Below, piece by piece: positions 60,998 through 64,000 of a DNA stretch of 64,000 bases. The stretch's first letter is position 1. Each line of letters starts with the position of its first letter. Both the position numbers and the translations under genes were made by a program. Under the pieces are notes generated by a model. That model searched no databases. It saw nothing but the letters and a program-made list of their open reading frames with translations, and had not been told where the DNA came from. The stretch comes from Antilocapra americana. Lineage: Eukaryota; Chordata; Mammalia; Artiodactyla; Antilocapridae. Where the stretch lies: NCBI GenBank assembly GCA_007570785.1, contig ML664152.1:3410911-3474910 (forward strand). Direction: 5' to 3'.

Positions 60998-62544
60998 CAG
61001 AAGGACAGAAAATGATCAAAGACAACTGAGAAATAATCAGAAATGGGCCAGAGAGAGGTCAACGGGCAGTATAAGAGGATATGACTGAGCAGCCAGAGCG
61101 GCGGTGACAGTTTACCTCCTCCGTGCCCTGTCTGAACCCACAGCCATGCACCACCTAGAACCTGCATTCTGACTGCAGGAGCAGAATAAGCACAGAACCC
61201 CAGGGTCACATCGAACATGAAATCAAGGTGGACGCATGCACATGCACTCGAAACCTCTCACTCTGTCCTTCTACACCATACCTGAGACAGCATAGAGCTT
61301 CTGACAAGGGATGTGTGACATACCCTGGCCTCCAAACCCTGCTAGCCTGCTCACCTCTATTACTGATCGATTTTTATGCTGAGCATGAACTTTCCAAGTG
61401 TGAAAAATTAACTTCTAATAAGGCTTATTTTGGACAGGCTACTATCTATTTATAATGCCTCACTCTTTCAAAATTTATTATCAAGATTTTTTAAAATGTA
61501 AGTTATTAAAACATTAGACTTGTCATCTATTGAAAGCAAACAGAAAATCTCAAATGAAATAGTTTATTTTGTTTGAAAATGGAAACTTTGGTCTACCATA
61601 TTAAATAAGAATGCTTTAAAATATCTTCTATTCAGGCTTAGTTACTGGGAGAACTCCATAGCAAGGCCAATAGACTACACCACGTAACACAGTTGCCTTT
61701 CAGCAGCAGCCAACCTCCGACCCTCCGCAGCGTAGGCCCAGCATCCTCTGTGACATGCAGGGACGCCCGCTGATGACTACAGCTGCCACCAGGGACGCCT
61801 GTCCGCAGTGCCGCGGGGACACTGTGCCTGCACTCGGCCATGTGGGGGTCTGCCCCCTGCAGACAGAGCCATGTGTACGGAACAGTGGGCTCGCTCTGAA
61901 CATAGTATGACTTCACCTGTTTTCATGAAACCTCTGTTTCCAGAGGTGGGACACCTGCATACTCTGACGGCGTTCTAGTCTGGGTGTGACTTTCCTTGAA
62001 GACAAATATGTGAGGCACCTAAAGTGAGACCAGTCACAGAGCCACCCTTCCCAGCACAAGAGGTGGACTTTCTTTCGGGGCTTCTAATCCTCAGAGGCTA
62101 TCACAGCCCAAATAAACAAAGGTCTACAGATACAAGTCACAGTGCAGAGATAGCACTCTCCTACAGCTTCTCTGTCTCCTCTCCACTTGAATCTCCTGAG
62201 TATCTTTTCTCATTGAAAAACAAGGGAGGGCATGACTTTCAGCTTTTTAGTAGCACCCTAACTGAAAATGAAGATGACTTAGGTGTTCAAAACAGATGAG
62301 CAGCTCCGCATCTTGTCAGCGGGTCACAAAACTAATTTCAGAAACAAAGGTACATTTCAACAGGATGCGAAACAGGTTTTCCATTTTATATCGTAATGAA
62401 AACTTCTCACATGATTTTTACTATTAAAGAAAAGTTGGCCGTTTTTTTTTTTTGTTTGTTTTTATGAATATACAAGAAGTGATTTTTTCCCACAGGCAAG
62501 ACAACACACTGCTTATAAATACAGACTGGGGATCTTACTGCTGG

Positions 62545-62690
62545 GGCTCAAATCAGGCTCCAGTACTGACACGGTGTGACCCTCTACTTTCTCATCTATA
62601 ACACGGGGATGTTGGTAGTACCTATTCACAGGGCTGAAGACCAGGAGGAACACATGGAGCACTTAAACAGTGCCAGCAACGCTGGTCAGA
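62545..62690 (+). repeat. MIR SINE
   Basis: GACACGGTGTGACCCTCTAC, TTTCTCATCTATAACACGGG, GTAGTACCTATTCACAGGGC, GGAGCACTTAAACAGTGCC: MIR in the expected order. Confidence 0.75.
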
Positions 62691-63631
62691 ATTAAGCACA
62701 CCAAATCCCTACTTCTAGATTCCTCCCTTTTCAGACTGAAATAGGGACTTGAAGTAGGCAATTAACTTTGGTTTTTCAACAGATTCTTTAAAAAGTGACA
62801 CAGGAGTTATTCAGTTGATCGTCTATTACTGTTGTTGCAAAATTTAGCCTAGGGATGGAATTTACCAGAACACTGAAGCTGGCGAGCCCAGTGGTTAGGC
62901 AGGGGAGCATCCATGGGCAGACCCCAGGTTCTGACGTCTGTGTCCACCATTCTGGCCGCTCTCCCAGGAAGGAAGCCTGTGCTCCGAAGGGCTGGTGTGC
63001 CAGGTGGGAGAGGGCAGAGTGTGTTTACCCTGGACACAGACCCTGGACTAGATGTGACCCCAAGGCTGAGCGCTCAGGACCCCATCAGCATTGCAGCAAG
63101 CCCCACAAGTTTCCAAAGCGGGCCCTGGTGTACGGCTTGACCTGGCTGTGTGCCACCGGTGGGCCAAGGCACTTCTGGCTCTCAGCTCACTGACCCTGGA
63201 CACCTCAGGAGAAACACTAAGGACCACACCTGCTGAATCAGAAGCAGCACTCCTTTCTCTGCATGCAGGGTCGGGATTACTTTTTAGGCTATGAGATACA
63301 AGTGTGAAGTGCATTAGAGACAGCACAGTTCTAAAAGCTGTCTTCCCACCTGACCGCACACACACATCACACAGGTTATCAGTCTCACACTGACCTAGCA
63401 GGACTGACCCGCTGACCCCACTCAGCACAAAGGGACGAAGAGGCCTGCAGAGCTTGCTGTGGCCAGAGGCAGAAGCTACATGAGCCCAAGGCCAACCCCC
63501 AGCTCGGTATTCCTTTCTCACAACCACACCCAAAACCATCACAGGATGAAGCATTCCATTTCTATTCACATACAGAAGCACATTTCCAAAAAAGGGGATC
63601 TTTGGAAAAAAGAAGAGACTTTATGTTTAAG

Positions 63632-63852
63632 ACTGTTGCTGTTCAGTCACTAAGTCATGTCCTTTTGTGGCCTCATGGACTGTGGCCCGCCAGGCTCCTC
63701 TGTTTACAGGATTTCCCAGGCAAGAATACTGGAGTGAGCTGCCATTTCTGTCTCCAGGGGATCTTCCTGACCTAGGGATTGAACCCGCAGTCAAAGCCAC
63801 ATCTCCTGCATTGCAGGCAGATTCTTTACCACTGAGCCACCAGGGAAGCCCC
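63632..63852 (-). repeat. Bov-tA SINE
   Basis: GTTGCTGTTCAGTCACTAAG, GACTGTGGCCCGCCAGGCTC, ACCACTGAGCCACCAGGGAA. Confidence 0.9.
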
Positions 63853-64000
63853 ACATTTAAGACAGCTATTTTAAAACGTATAGATGAAAATTGAAAAAGA
63901 ACATGGGCTTTAAAAATGTGGCAGGTGCAGGACAGAAAACAACAATGTTCCTGTTGAATTCAGGCCTCCAATGGATGAGCACGCAGACACACAGGGAGGC

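Larger units (their letters stand above)
59583..64000. other. NDUFV3 intron 2 (partial)
   Basis: It contains a Bov-tA, a TA/CA microsatellite, an MIR and another Bov-tA, listed separately. No NDUFV3 exon 2 sequence was found in it. The rest is unassigned. Confidence 0.55.

Noticed and set aside
59583..64000. NDUFV3 exon 2 and exon 1
   Set aside because: I looked for the presequence and the segment before VVEPKERG on the minus strand and found no match with a proper donor, so these exons are taken to lie outside the window.

Overview
The window is nuclear DNA from a ruminant, most likely cattle or a close relative. The evidence is its interspersed repeats: BovB (RTE) LINE 3' ends, many Bov-tA SINEs (tRNA-like head with a BovB-derived tail), CHR-2-type SINEs, bovine-style L1 3' ends and a bovine-type ERV LTR. 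Older mammalian repeats (MLT1, MER5A, L2, MIR) are also present. Two protein-coding genes are recognised, both on the minus strand, in the order known from human 21q22.3 (NDUFV3 upstream of PKNOX1). I did not find any prokaryotic-type system, CRISPR array or non-SINE tRNA gene.

PKNOX1 (PREP1, a TALE homeodomain transcription factor that partners PBX proteins) occupies about 1-27,630. The first five exons are present. Exon 1 is non-coding and lies in a CpG island around 26.5-28.1 kb, which contains a 400-base run of N at 26,869-27,268. Exon 2 (8,604-8,710) carries the start codon. Exons 3 (6,114-6,241), 4 (3,952-4,123) and 5 (2,074-2,244) follow. All coding junctions have canonical GT/AG sites and consistent phase. 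Together they encode the first 174 residues, including the PBX-contact region. The homeobox exons lie beyond base 1 of the window.

NDUFV3 (a small accessory subunit of the flavoprotein arm of mitochondrial complex I) occupies about 55,655 to beyond 64,000. Its last exon (coding part 56,072-56,232) and the large alternative cassette exon (58,485-59,582) are present. The first two exons, with the mitochondrial targeting peptide, lie past the right end. The cassette is 1,098 nt, a multiple of three, so it can be skipped in frame to give the short ~10 kDa form or included to give the long form.

The 28 kb between the genes (about 27.7-55.6 kb) is mostly repeats and decayed sequence. No coding gene is supported there. 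The less usual items are a pair of adjacent perfect hairpins at 34,928-34,988, a 43-bp-period tandem repeat at 30,338-30,485, a 200-bp local direct repeat in PKNOX1 intron 2, two upstream ORFs in the PKNOX1 5' leader, and a 252-codon ORF that runs divergently from the PKNOX1 CpG island. I saw no evidence of a new multi-gene system.
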